Shown here: positions 26,634 through 34,674 of the stretch, in pieces
Position numbering within the stretch: position 1 is the first letter of the stretch
Layout: each line of letters starts with the position of its first letter
Assembly (NCBI GenBank): GCA_964385695.1
Contig: CAYLQA010000020.1
Location: 1-56,314 of the forward strand
DNA: 56,314 bases
Reading direction: 5' to 3'
Source: CAYLQA01 sp964385695
GTDB lineage: Bacteria; Desulfobacterota; Desulfobulbia; Desulfobulbales; Desulfurivibrionaceae
The notes under the pieces: generated by a model
Database searches by the model: none
The model's input: the letters and a program-made list of their open reading frames with translations, nothing else
What the model was told of the DNA's origin: nothing
Position numbers and translations under genes: made by a program

Positions 26634-27569
26634 TCAGAGCGCAGGGAGCAGGGCAAGGATGATCGGCAAAGAGATGAGGGCCAGGCCGGTTTGCACAGTA
26701 ACGATCTGGGCCATGAGTTTGCCGTCGCCTCCCAACTGTTTTGCCAAAATAAAGGACAGGGCGGAACCGGGCAAAGCACCGAAAATAATAGCCACCTCGG
26801 TGGCAAATTGCGAGGCTGCAAAAAGCTGGCAAAAAAGCCACATCAAGCCAGGAACAACCAGGAGTTTCAGTGCACTGGCAACACTCAGGATAAGTGCATT
26901 TCCCTTGATTGCTTTTAACTCCAGGCTTGCGCCAACAGTAAGAAGACCAAGGGGCAGGGCTGCCTTGCCGAGAATATCCAGCAGGTTTGTTACAAAAAGC
27001 GGTAAGGGAGTATCAGCGTTGTTGAGGACGATGCCGACAAAGCAGGCAAGTACCACAGGGTTCCGCGCCACAGCTTTTATGAAAAGAGCCAGAGATTGCT
27101 GACCGGACTGCGCTTTGCCGAAGCGAACCAGCATGAGGACACAGAGAACATTAACCAGCGGGATTAAAAAGGCCAGGAGTATGGCGGCCTGAAGAATGCC
27201 GCGATCACCATACAGGGCCAGCACAATGGAGAGGCCTATATAGGAGTTAAAACGAACCACACCTTGGTACAGCGAGGTAAAGGCTGCTCCTTTTGGTGAA
27301 ACTTTGACTCGAAACATGAGAAGAAGGACGGTGACGGTAAAAATAACTGCAGCAAGGGAGGCTAACAGCGGAAAGATGTCATTGCCCGCGCTTTCTCCTC
27401 CGGCAATCTTGTGCACCAGCAGGGCCGGAAAGAGCACATAGTAGGTAAGGCTTTCCGCAGGTTGCCAGAATTTATCGCCGGGAAAGCCGCTACGCCGTAA
27501 CCCCAGGCCCAGGATAATGGTTGCAAAGACCGGGAAGAGGATGGCTAGAATGGATGGTGCGGCGGTCAT
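26634..27569 (-). CDS. AEC-family transporter (auxin efflux carrier type)
   Basis: A 311-residue membrane protein with about 10 helices and the AEC/PIN family pattern (FPVFATIILGLGLRRSG at the start, PLPLFVTNLLDILGKAALPLGLLTVG in the second half). Bacterial relatives include malate and malonate carriers (MleP, MdcF). The ATG lies just 2 nt after the SdhB stop, so it is translated with the dehydrogenase operon. A dicarboxylate role is therefore attractive but inferred. Confidence 0.83.
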   Translation of the reverse strand: MTAAPSILAILFPVFATIILGLGLRRSGFPGDKFWQPAESLTYYVLFPALLVHKIAGGESAGNDIFPLLASLAAVIFTVTVLLLMFRVKVSPKGAAFTSLYQGVVRFNSYIGLSIVLALYGDRGILQAAILLAFLIPLVNVLCVLMLVRFGKAQSGQQSLALFIKAVARNPVVLACFVGIVLNNADTPLPLFVTNLLDILGKAALPLGLLTVGASLELKAIKGNALILSVASALKLLVVPGLMWLFCQLFAASQFATEVAIIFGALPGSALSFILAKQLGGDGKLMAQIVTVQTGLALISLPIILALLPAL

Positions 27570-27571
27570 AC

Positions 27572-28336
27572 TTATTTTTCAGAAGAAGTAAATGAGGCCT
27601 TTAAGAATTCCCGATTCAGCCGTGCAATGTTGGTGATGGAGATCTGCTTTGGGCAGGCTGCCTCGCACTCACGCTCATTGGTGCAGTTGCCAAAGCCCAG
27701 TTCATCCATCTTGCGGACCATTGCTAAAGCCCTTTTGCTCCGCTCCGGCTGGCCTTGTGGCAGAAGAGCCAGTTGCGAGACCTTGGCGCTGACAAAGAGC
27801 ATGGCCGCCGCATTGGGGCAGGCTGCCACACAGGCTCCGCAGCCAATACATTCCGAGGCATCGAGAGCTTTATCCGCAACTTCTTGCGAGACCGGGATAG
27901 CATTGCCGTCCGGCACGCCGCCGGTATTGACCGAGACATAGCCGCCCTCGGCAATAAGGTCGTCAAAGGCACTGCAGTCAACGATCAGGTCTTTAACCAG
28001 GCGAAAGGCGCGGGCCCGAAAGGGTTCGATAACAATGGTGTCGCCATCATCAAAATGGCGCATGTGCAGTTGGCAGAGGGTGGTGCCTTTTTGCGGGCCA
28101 TGGGGCTCGCCATTGACAACCGCCCCGCACATGCCGCAGATTCCCTCTCTGCAGTCATGGTCAAAGGCAATGGGCTCTTCTGTGGACAAGGTCAGCTGTT
28201 CATTGACAACATCAAGCATTTCCAAAAAGGACATATCCTTTGAAATGTCCTTGGCCTCATAGGTTGCCAAGCGTCCTTTATCGTTGGGGCCTTTTTGCCG
28301 CCAGACCTTCAGGGTGAGATTGATTGATGCGCTCAC
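27572..28336 (-). CDS. sdhB: succinate dehydrogenase/fumarate reductase iron-sulfur subunit
   Basis: A 254-residue electron-transfer subunit. The [2Fe-2S] ligands are Cys62, 67, 70 and 88; the [4Fe-4S] motif CIGCGACVAACP uses Cys163, 166, 169; and the third cluster uses Cys173, Cys218, Cys224 and Cys228 (not all seen unambiguously). It passes electrons between the flavin subunit and the membrane haems. The start is GTG at 28336, overlapping the SdhA stop by 4 nt with GAGGAG 6 nt upstream. Confidence 0.92.
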   Translation of the reverse strand: MSASINLTLKVWRQKGPNDKGRLATYEAKDISKDMSFLEMLDVVNEQLTLSTEEPIAFDHDCREGICGMCGAVVNGEPHGPQKGTTLCQLHMRHFDDGDTIVIEPFRARAFRLVKDLIVDCSAFDDLIAEGGYVSVNTGGVPDGNAIPVSQEVADKALDASECIGCGACVAACPNAAAMLFVSAKVSQLALLPQGQPERSKRALAMVRKMDELGFGNCTNERECEAACPKQISITNIARLNREFLKASFTSSEK

Positions 28337-30246
28337 TTATAACTCCTCTGACTGGGTTGTACATTTTCAAACTGGAGTTCTTCCTTGTGCAGGGATGGAG
28401 TTTGGTCCATTCCCTTATACTCCCAGACTGCGACATGGGAGTAATTGGCATCATCACGTTTTGCCTCATTCTCCTCGGTCTGGCTCTCCTCGCGCAGATG
28501 GCAGCCGCAGGATTCCTTGCGGGCCAAGGCATCGTGGATCATGATTTCGCTGTATTCAAGGAAATCAGCAACCCGGCCGGCCCGCTCCAGAGACTGGTTC
28601 AGTTCCTTGCCGCTCCCGGGCACGGTGATGTTGTTCCAGAATTCTTCGCGAATCTCAGGCACCTTGGCCAGGGCTTTTTTCAGCCCATCCTCGTTTCTGG
28701 CCATGCCGCAATGGTCCCACATGAGCAGGCCCAGCTCCCGGTGGATATCATCCACCGTACGACTGCCTTTGCTGCTGAGAAGTTTGTCGATCCTGGCCTT
28801 GCAATCGTCTTCACTCTCGCCAAAGGCGCTGTGCTCGGTACTCACCCCGTCGTAAGGTGTTTGGGCAAGATAGCCACCAATGGTATAAGGAATGACAAAA
28901 TAGCCGTCTGCCAGGCCCTGCATCAAGGCGCTGGCCCCAAGGCGGTTGGCGCCGTGGTCTGAGAAGTTGGCCTCGCCCAGAACAAAGAGCCCCGGGATAT
29001 TGCTCATCAGGTTGTAATCCACCCAGAGCCCGCCCATGGTGTAATGCACGGCCGGGTAAATCAGCATCGGCTCCTTGGTCGGGTTTGAGGCGGTAATCTT
29101 TTCATACATATGAAAGAGATTGCCGTATTTTTTGAGGATGGTCGCTTCGCCGTCGCGTTTGATGGCATCGCTAAAATCGAGATTCACGGCAAGGCCGGTT
29201 TCACCCACGCCTTTGCCTGCGTCGCATTGCTCTTTGGCATTACGTGAGGCCACATCGCGGGGCACCAGGTTACCGAAGCTGGGATATTTTTCTTCCAGAT
29301 AGTAACTTCTTTCCTCTTCCGGGATCTGCTGGGCCGGGCGGGTGTCGCCCGCTTTTTGGGGCACCCAGACCCGGCCGTCGTTGCGCAGGCTTTCGCTCAT
29401 CAAGGTGAGCTTTGATTGATAGGTGCCATGCATCGGAATGCAGGTCGGATGAATCTGGACGAAGCAGGGGTTGGCAAATCCCGCCCCCTTTTTATAGGCC
29501 CGGAAGGCCGAGGTCACGTTGCTGGCCATGGCATTGGTGGAAAGAAAGTAGACATTGCCGTATCCGCCGGTGGCCAGGACCACGGCATGGGCTGCGTGAC
29601 GCTCCAAGGCGCCGCTGACCATATTGCGGGTGACAATACCTTTGGCCTGTCCATCGACCAGGACCAAATCGAGCATCTCACGTCTAGAAAGAATTTCCAC
29701 CTTGCCCAACTTGACCTGGCGCATTAAGGCGCCATAGGCCCCGAGCAGCAACTGCTGGCCGGTCTGGCCGCGGGCATAAAAGGTGCGGGAAACCTGGGCT
29801 CCGCCAAAGGAGCGATTTGCCAGGGTGCCGCCGTATTCACGGGCAAAGGGCACACCCTGAGCCACGCATTGGTCGATGATGTTGCCGCTGACCTGGGCCA
29901 ATCGGTGGACATTGGCCTCACGGGAGCGAAAGTCACCGCCCTTGATGGTGTCGTAAAACAACCGAAAGGTCGAATCGCCGTCGTTTTGGTAGTTTTTGGA
30001 GGCATTGATGCCGCCCTGGGCGGCAATGGAATGTGCGCGGCGCGGGCTGTCTTGCAAGCAGAAGGCCTTGACGTTGTAGCCAAGTTCGGCAAGCGAGGCC
30101 GAGGCTGAAGCACCTGCCAGGCCAGTACCCACGACGATTACATCGTATTTTCTTTTATTGGCCGGGTTGACCAGTTTCAGGTCAAATCGGTGCTTATCCC
30201 ATTTTTCTGCCAAGGGGCCGGAAGGAACTTTGGAGTCAAGCTGCAT
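28333..30246 (-). CDS. sdhA: succinate dehydrogenase/fumarate reductase flavoprotein subunit
   Basis: A 637-residue catalytic subunit. The FAD-binding VVGTGLAGAS is at 38-47, and the covalent flavin histidine is His72 in RRAHSIAAQGGINA. The active-site loop and DHGANRLGASAL segment are of the epsilon/B-type form shared with Wolinella and Bacillus enzymes. It interconverts succinate and fumarate at the cytoplasmic face. Direction cannot be told from sequence. AGGAAA lies upstream of ATG 30246; the gene follows sdhC by 52 nt. Confidence 0.93.
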   Translation of the reverse strand: MQLDSKVPSGPLAEKWDKHRFDLKLVNPANKRKYDVIVVGTGLAGASASASLAELGYNVKAFCLQDSPRRAHSIAAQGGINASKNYQNDGDSTFRLFYDTIKGGDFRSREANVHRLAQVSGNIIDQCVAQGVPFAREYGGTLANRSFGGAQVSRTFYARGQTGQQLLLGAYGALMRQVKLGKVEILSRREMLDLVLVDGQAKGIVTRNMVSGALERHAAHAVVLATGGYGNVYFLSTNAMASNVTSAFRAYKKGAGFANPCFVQIHPTCIPMHGTYQSKLTLMSESLRNDGRVWVPQKAGDTRPAQQIPEEERSYYLEEKYPSFGNLVPRDVASRNAKEQCDAGKGVGETGLAVNLDFSDAIKRDGEATILKKYGNLFHMYEKITASNPTKEPMLIYPAVHYTMGGLWVDYNLMSNIPGLFVLGEANFSDHGANRLGASALMQGLADGYFVIPYTIGGYLAQTPYDGVSTEHSAFGESEDDCKARIDKLLSSKGSRTVDDIHRELGLLMWDHCGMARNEDGLKKALAKVPEIREEFWNNITVPGSGKELNQSLERAGRVADFLEYSEIMIHDALARKESCGCHLREESQTEENEAKRDDANYSHVAVWEYKGMDQTPSLHKEELQFENVQPSQRSYK

Positions 30247-30298
30247 GGGCTGATTTCCTGCTTCTTAGAATTCTTGTATGTTTTGCAACACGCATCAC

Positions 30299-30949
30299 TC
30301 AAACTAAAAACTGTGAACAGAACAGGGCGTATAAAGGTATCAGGGTAAAGACGAGGCCGATGACAATGCTTCCAACACAGGCACATCCTTTAATGATGGG
30401 TGTGTATTTCGGGTGATCCAGCCCCAGGGACTGAAACAGGCTCCAAAAACCGTGGCTTACATGAACGGCCAATCCAAGAACGGCAACGATATAAAAGGCG
30501 GCATATCCCGGGTTGCTCAATGTTTCCCGCATCAGGTCTGCCACTATGCTGTTTTTGGGGATGAAATGAAAGTTTGCCAGGTGAACAAAAACAAAGACCA
30601 AGGTCAATAGGCCGGTGTAGAGCATGGTCCTCGAGCCGATTGTCCTGCCGCCGGAGCTTTTTTCCACATGGTACCGGTCAGGGCGTGAGGTGTAGTTCTC
30701 ATAGCTCACGGCCAGTCCGAAAACGATATGGGTGACAAAGATGGCCAAAAGGCCGATCTCAGCAACACTGATCAACGCTCCCAGGCTGTGCAGATGATCG
30801 GCATAGGAGACAAAGGCAGCACGGCCGAAAAAGATGGTTGAGTTGCCAATGAGGTGCACCAGCAGAAAGAGCCCGAGCAGGGCGCCGCTGAGTGCCATCA
30901 TCATTTTTTTACCCACGGATGAGGAAAGAGTTTCGTTTAACCAAGCCAT
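30299..30949 (-). CDS. sdhC: succinate dehydrogenase/fumarate reductase dihaem cytochrome b subunit
   Basis: A 216-residue protein with five membrane helices, the B-type single anchor that carries two haems and the menaquinone site. Candidate haem ligands are His32, His74, His123 and His163 or His166. Glu64 lies in helix 2. I see no glutamate in helix 5, where Wolinella fumarate reductase has its proton-pathway Glu180; this resembles Bacillus-type enzymes that need membrane potential for succinate oxidation. It is the first gene of sdhCAB. Confidence 0.88.
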   Translation of the reverse strand: MAWLNETLSSSVGKKMMMALSGALLGLFLLVHLIGNSTIFFGRAAFVSYADHLHSLGALISVAEIGLLAIFVTHIVFGLAVSYENYTSRPDRYHVEKSSGGRTIGSRTMLYTGLLTLVFVFVHLANFHFIPKNSIVADLMRETLSNPGYAAFYIVAVLGLAVHVSHGFWSLFQSLGLDHPKYTPIIKGCACVGSIVIGLVFTLIPLYALFCSQFLV

Positions 30950-31028
30950 TGCGTACTCACCAAGTTAATGTCATTCGTTTCCACTCCCCCTCAGGATATG
31001 ATGGGAAAACGATGTGTTAAGGTGGGTA

Positions 31029-31077
31029 TAAATACTTAGGGGGTGACTGGTCTGTCAATACTTAATATTATAATATT
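31029..31077. promoter_or_regulatory. divergent promoter region of sdhCAB and the PflX-like gene
   Basis: Minus strand: TTGACA (31058-31053), 18 bp, TATTTA (31034-31029) as a candidate sdhC promoter with a weak -10. Plus strand: a perfect TATAAT (31069-31074) without a good -35. The 14-bp palindrome AATATTATAATATT (31064-31077) overlaps it and could be an operator shared by both directions. Confidence 0.4.
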
Positions 31078-31133
31078 GTTGCAACCCACAAACACTTTGT
31101 ACCAAAGAGTAGTCAGAGAAAACGAGGAAAATT

Positions 31134-32072
31134 ATGGCCGGATACCTTGCCCTCATGGAGTCTGGGGAATTGCAGCAACGGATCGATACCGCCCTTTCCC
31201 GCCTTGAAAAGTGCACCATGTGCCCACGCCGCTGTAAGGTGAATCGACTTGTCGGGGAGAAAGGCGTTTGCAAGACAGGGCGGGTCGCCGTGGTGGCCAG
31301 CTATAACGCCCATTTTGGCGAGGAGCGTCCCCTGGTGGGTACGGGCGGTTCCGGAACCATCTTTTTCAGCCATTGCAATCTTGGTTGCCTTTTTTGCCAG
31401 AACTACGAGATCAGCCACCTGGGCGAGGGTATGGAGATGAGCGCCGGTCAGCTTGCCGCCATCATGGTCAGTTTGCAAAAACAGGGCTGCCACAATATTA
31501 ACTTTGTCACCCCATCCCATGTGGTGCCGCAAATTCTTGAGGCATTGCCGTTGGCCATTGAAAAGGGGGTGACCGTTCCTTTAGTGTATAACTCAAGCGC
31601 CTACGATGGGCTTGAGACCTTGCAGCTTTTAGACGGTATTGTGGATATCTACATGCCGGACTTTAAGTTCTGGAGCAACGACAGTGCCAAGCGTTATGGC
31701 GGTGCCTTTGATTACCCGGAAAAGGCGAGGGCTGCAGTGAAAGAGATGCAGCGCCAGGTCGGGGAGCTTGTTATCAACAAGCAGGGAATTGCCGAGCGTG
31801 GCCTGCTTATCCGCCACCTCGTCATGCCGGCCGGCTTAAGTGAAACCAAGAAAATTCTCGAATTTATCGCCACGGAAATTTCGAAAGCGACCTATGTTAA
31901 TATCATGGACCAGTACCGACCCTGTGGTGAGGCATATAACATGCCGCCCATTGACCGCACCTTAAAACAGGAAGAATTCCAGGAGGCCATGCGCCTTGCC
32001 AAAGAGGCAGGCCTGACAAGGCTCGATCAGATGGATATGGAAAAACTGCTGCAATTCCTCGGTATTGTGTGA
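31134..32072 (+). CDS. PflX/PflA-like radical SAM protein
   Basis: A 312-residue protein of the uncharacterised PflX group (COG1313-like). The radical SAM motif is C81-x3-C85-x2-C88 (CNLGCLFC). A second cysteine set precedes it (Cys27, 30, 34, 46: CTMCPRRC...GVCKTG), probably a zinc or iron-sulfur site. It lies divergent from sdhC and just upstream of the cobalamin riboswitch. GAGG 7 nt before the ATG supports the start. No glycyl-radical enzyme that it could activate is encoded nearby, so its target is unknown. Confidence 0.85.
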   Translation: MAGYLALMESGELQQRIDTALSRLEKCTMCPRRCKVNRLVGEKGVCKTGRVAVVASYNAHFGEERPLVGTGGSGTIFFSHCNLGCLFCQNYEISHLGEGMEMSAGQLAAIMVSLQKQGCHNINFVTPSHVVPQILEALPLAIEKGVTVPLVYNSSAYDGLETLQLLDGIVDIYMPDFKFWSNDSAKRYGGAFDYPEKARAAVKEMQRQVGELVINKQGIAERGLLIRHLVMPAGLSETKKILEFIATEISKATYVNIMDQYRPCGEAYNMPPIDRTLKQEEFQEAMRLAKEAGLTRLDQMDMEKLLQFLGIV

Positions 32073-32136
32073 TTTTTTCCTACTGGAAGAAATAACCCGA
32101 CCCTCCTAATCAAGGTTTGTTCGACAAGCAAATACC

Positions 32137-32166
32137 TTGACTTTTGGAAAGCTTTCTTATTAATTA
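32137..32166 (+). promoter_or_regulatory. candidate promoter of the cobalamin riboswitch operon
   Basis: TTGACT (32137-32142) with a loose -10 (TTAATT or TAATTA at 32160-32166). It is properly placed just ahead of the riboswitch, but the -10 match is modest. Confidence 0.4.
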
Positions 32167-32180
32167 GCTATCATATATTT

Positions 32181-32333
32181 CTTGGCGCTCATGAGAGCTT
32201 TTAAGGGAATCCGGTGAGAATCCGGAACGGGCCCGCCGCTGTGATCGGGGACAAATTCCGCAAAACGCCACTGCATGTTACATGTGGGAAGGCGCGGAAG
32301 GAGCATGATCCGAAAGTCAGAAGACCTGCCAAG
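32181..32333 (+). promoter_or_regulatory. cobalamin (adenosylcobalamin) riboswitch
   Basis: Conserved parts are in order: P1 CTTGGC paired with GCCAAG (32328-32333); AGGGAATCCGGTGAGAATCC; CGGGCCCGCCGCTGTGA; GCCACTG (32267-32273); GGGAAGGCGCGGAAGGAGCATGA; and B12 box AGTCAGAAGACCTGCC (32315-32330). An intrinsic terminator follows at 32403-32444, so control is probably by premature termination when cobalamin is plentiful. It governs the downstream receptor and transporter genes. Confidence 0.95.
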
Positions 32334-32402
32334 GGAGTTTGTTATTTGTAGGAGTTGCCGTGGACACGTGGCTCTGCATGATCTAGTGGATGAAAATGGG
32401 AG

Positions 32403-32444
32403 ATCCCCGGGTCGATATAAAAATCGGTCCGGGGATTTTTTTTT
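32403..32444 (+). terminator. intrinsic terminator, expression platform of the riboswitch
   Basis: A 14-bp stem (32403-32416 with 32423-32436, two G-U pairs) and a 6-nt loop, followed by nine T. It sits about 70 nt after the B12 box and before the btuB leader, as expected of a transcriptional off-switch. Confidence 0.85.
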
Positions 32445-32450
32445 GCTTTT

Positions 32451-32473
32451 GCCGCGTGCTCAAGTCACGCAGC
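32451..32473 (+). repeat. copy A of conserved hairpin GCC-GYGT(G)..CAAGT..CACRC
   Basis: GCC, stem GCGTG, loop CTCAAGT, stem CACGC, AGC. Compared with copies B (47521-47543) and C (48312-48334) the second stem pair changes from T-A to C-G on both sides, a compensatory change that keeps pairing. A single mismatch next to the stem is kept in all three. The function is unknown. Confidence 0.5.
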
Positions 32474-32498
32474 TCCCCCGGACACCATGACAAGGAGG

Positions 32499-32606
32499 AT
32501 GCCCTTGGCAATTACGGAAAAGATGTGTGAGAGAGTGACGGTTCTGTCTATCAGGGATTGGGACGCCTTTCAGATCGCTATGCGTATCAGCCTGCGGCAA
32601 AAGTAG
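32499..32606 (+). CDS. short leader ORF upstream of btuB
   Basis: An ORF of about 34-36 codons (ATG 32499 or, better spaced from AAGGAGG, TTG 32505) reads LAITEKMCERVTVLSIRDW... and ends in TAG at 32604-32606, three bases before the btuB ATG and in the same frame. It has a strong ribosome site, while btuB has none. This suggests translation coupling, with the leader serving as the ribosome loading site. No family is recognised, and it may not make a functional peptide. Confidence 0.45.
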   Translation: MPLAITEKMCERVTVLSIRDWDAFQIAMRISLRQK

Positions 32607-32609
32607 TCA

Positions 32610-34619
32610 ATGATGATTAAGAAAATGTATGCAGTTTCAATGTTGGCCGCTTCCCTTACAGCGGGAGCGGCCATCGCGGCAGAACCTGTCGCGATGATGG
32701 ATGAGGTGGTGGTCAGCGCCACTAAGACAGAAGAAACAATCAGGAATGTGGTCAATTCGGTAATCGTACTCGATGAGTTTGACATTGAGGAGTCACCGGC
32801 CAAAAGTTTTGGCGAGCTTTTGGCCAATGAGGCAGGTGTGGACTGGCGAACCTACGGCAACTACGGTGGTGCCTCCAGTACTTTGCAACTGCGGGGTATG
32901 GACGGTGATGAGACCCAGGTGCTCATCAACGGTGTGCCCCTCAACTCTCCATCACTCGGTTCAGCCAATGTCTCAAAGGTTCCGTTAAACAGTATTGAGC
33001 GAGTGGAAGTGGTGAAGGGGTCCGGGTCTGTATTGTACGGTTCCGGCGCTATGGCAGGTACGGTCAATATCATCACCAAGTCGCCTCAACGTGAACAGCC
33101 TGTTTTTAAAGCTTTTTCAGGCTATGGAACCGATGAAACCTATGAGATGGCCCTTGAACAGGGCATGTTCGTCTTTGGCGACCTGGGCTATTACCTGACC
33201 GCCACCCAAAGAGGGACAGATGGAGAACGGGAAAACAGCAGGCTTAACCATAAGGATCTTTCCGGCAAGCTTTTGCTAGACAAGGGTAAATTGCTCAAGA
33301 CCTCTCTTTTTGCCCAGTACATTGACCGCGATTATGGGGTGCCGGGCATTAACCCACCTGCCAATGCGGCTACACCCAACGCTAGCTTTCCCTTCTATAA
33401 CGGTGATGTTGCCTCACTTGTAAACCATAGCGAGGATCAAGACGGCTATTATGTTTTTGAGCTGGATAGTTCTCCTTTTGCCTGGTTGGGAGTGAATTTG
33501 CAGATCGATTACACGGATATGGAGGCCTACTCGTACCAGCGTAACAACTACAATGGTCAAGGCTTCAAGAGCAGAATTGATAATGAGGTCTGGGGATATG
33601 AGCTCAATGCAGAGTTGACCCCCAAAGATAACCTGAAGTTGTTGGTGGGCACCGATTATCATGATCATGACTGGAAAAATCTTACCCGCAACCTTGATGC
33701 CGGTGGTAACGAAACCACTTCGACTTCAAATAAGGCAAAAATTCACAGCAAGTCCACCTATTACGAGGTGCAATTCCGACCGATTAAGGAGTTTAAAGCT
33801 CTCGCTGGCATGCGGCATGAGGCGCATTCAACCTTTGGCAATATCAACCTGCCCCATTACGGCTTTGTAATGACCCCGGTGGAGAACCTTAATGTCAAAT
33901 TCAATAATGGAAAGCACTTTAAGGCACCCACCCCAAATGACCTTTTTTGGCCTGAAGATGTATTTACCAAGGGCAACCCCAACCTTGAAGCACAACGGGG
34001 CTGGCATAGTGATCTGACCGTTGAGGCGAGTCTGCTGGACAATGCGTTGTTTGTTACGGGTTCCTATTTTGAATGGGATATCAAGGGCAAGATTGATTGG
34101 GCCTTTGATCCGGGAATAGGTAAATGGACACCGACCAATCTTAACTCAAGCGTTGGTGACGGTTGGGAGCTTGCTGCGAAGTATGCACCAAGTTCAACCT
34201 GGGATGTGAGCATTGATTACACCTATACCCAGGCCACGGACAAACTTCAGAGCGGAGAGCGCGACGCGCAGCACCTTGCTAACCATAAAGCCAAGATCAG
34301 CGGTGTCTATCGTTGGGATTTCGGCCTGACGGCCTCTGCCACGGCACGTTACACCGGAGCCCGTGACTACTACCGTTCATCAAGCCTTACCGCAACCGAC
34401 ACCCTACCGAGCTATGTCACCACCGATATTAAGCTCGAGCAGGTGTTGGCGGAGAATTATAAGGTGAGCCTTTCGGTGAATAATCTCTTTGATGAGAACT
34501 ACGACACCTATGTGGGCAATTTTTCCGATAGCGCTTACCTCTCGACATTCAGCTCGGTCTGGGGCAATTATCCCGGTGCCGGTTTATCGACCTTTTTCAA
34601 GGTAAGTTATATCTATTAA
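32610..34619 (+). CDS. btuB: TonB-dependent cobamide receptor, BtuB type
   Basis: A 669-residue outer-membrane receptor: signal peptide (about 1-23, cleavage near AIAA), TonB box DEVVVSATKTEE, plug domain (about 45-155, LQLRGMDGDETQVLINGVPL) and a 22-strand barrel ending in the aromatic terminus FKVSYIY. It is controlled by the cobalamin riboswitch and followed by TonB/ExbBD and BtuCDF genes, so a cobamide is the probable ligand; other metal chelates cannot be excluded from sequence. The start lacks its own ribosome site. Confidence 0.9.
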   Translation: MMIKKMYAVSMLAASLTAGAAIAAEPVAMMDEVVVSATKTEETIRNVVNSVIVLDEFDIEESPAKSFGELLANEAGVDWRTYGNYGGASSTLQLRGMDGDETQVLINGVPLNSPSLGSANVSKVPLNSIERVEVVKGSGSVLYGSGAMAGTVNIITKSPQREQPVFKAFSGYGTDETYEMALEQGMFVFGDLGYYLTATQRGTDGERENSRLNHKDLSGKLLLDKGKLLKTSLFAQYIDRDYGVPGINPPANAATPNASFPFYNGDVASLVNHSEDQDGYYVFELDSSPFAWLGVNLQIDYTDMEAYSYQRNNYNGQGFKSRIDNEVWGYELNAELTPKDNLKLLVGTDYHDHDWKNLTRNLDAGGNETTSTSNKAKIHSKSTYYEVQFRPIKEFKALAGMRHEAHSTFGNINLPHYGFVMTPVENLNVKFNNGKHFKAPTPNDLFWPEDVFTKGNPNLEAQRGWHSDLTVEASLLDNALFVTGSYFEWDIKGKIDWAFDPGIGKWTPTNLNSSVGDGWELAAKYAPSSTWDVSIDYTYTQATDKLQSGERDAQHLANHKAKISGVYRWDFGLTASATARYTGARDYYRSSSLTATDTLPSYVTTDIKLEQVLAENYKVSLSVNNLFDENYDTYVGNFSDSAYLSTFSSVWGNYPGAGLSTFFKVSYIY

Positions 34620-34626
34620 AGCGAAG

Positions 34627-34658
34627 GGAGGCGCGGGCAATCCGCGCCTCCTTTTTTT
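34627..34658 (+). terminator. intrinsic terminator between btuB and the BtuF-CbiZ fusion
   Basis: Ten-base stem GGAGGCGCGG/CCGCGCCTCC, loop GCAAT, then seven T. The next gene starts 16 nt further on with its own AGGAG, so some read-through must occur; the structure probably lowers expression of the transporter genes relative to the abundant receptor. Confidence 0.8.
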
Positions 34659-34674
34659 ATAGGAGACGGTCGAG

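Noticed and set aside
26287..27102. 271-codon plus-strand ORF
   Set aside because: Antisense to the TAXI and AEC genes, crossing their intergenic region; no recognisable protein features.
32275..32490. 71-codon plus-strand ORF
   Set aside because: It lies across the cobalamin riboswitch and its terminator, whose conserved bases explain the sequence.
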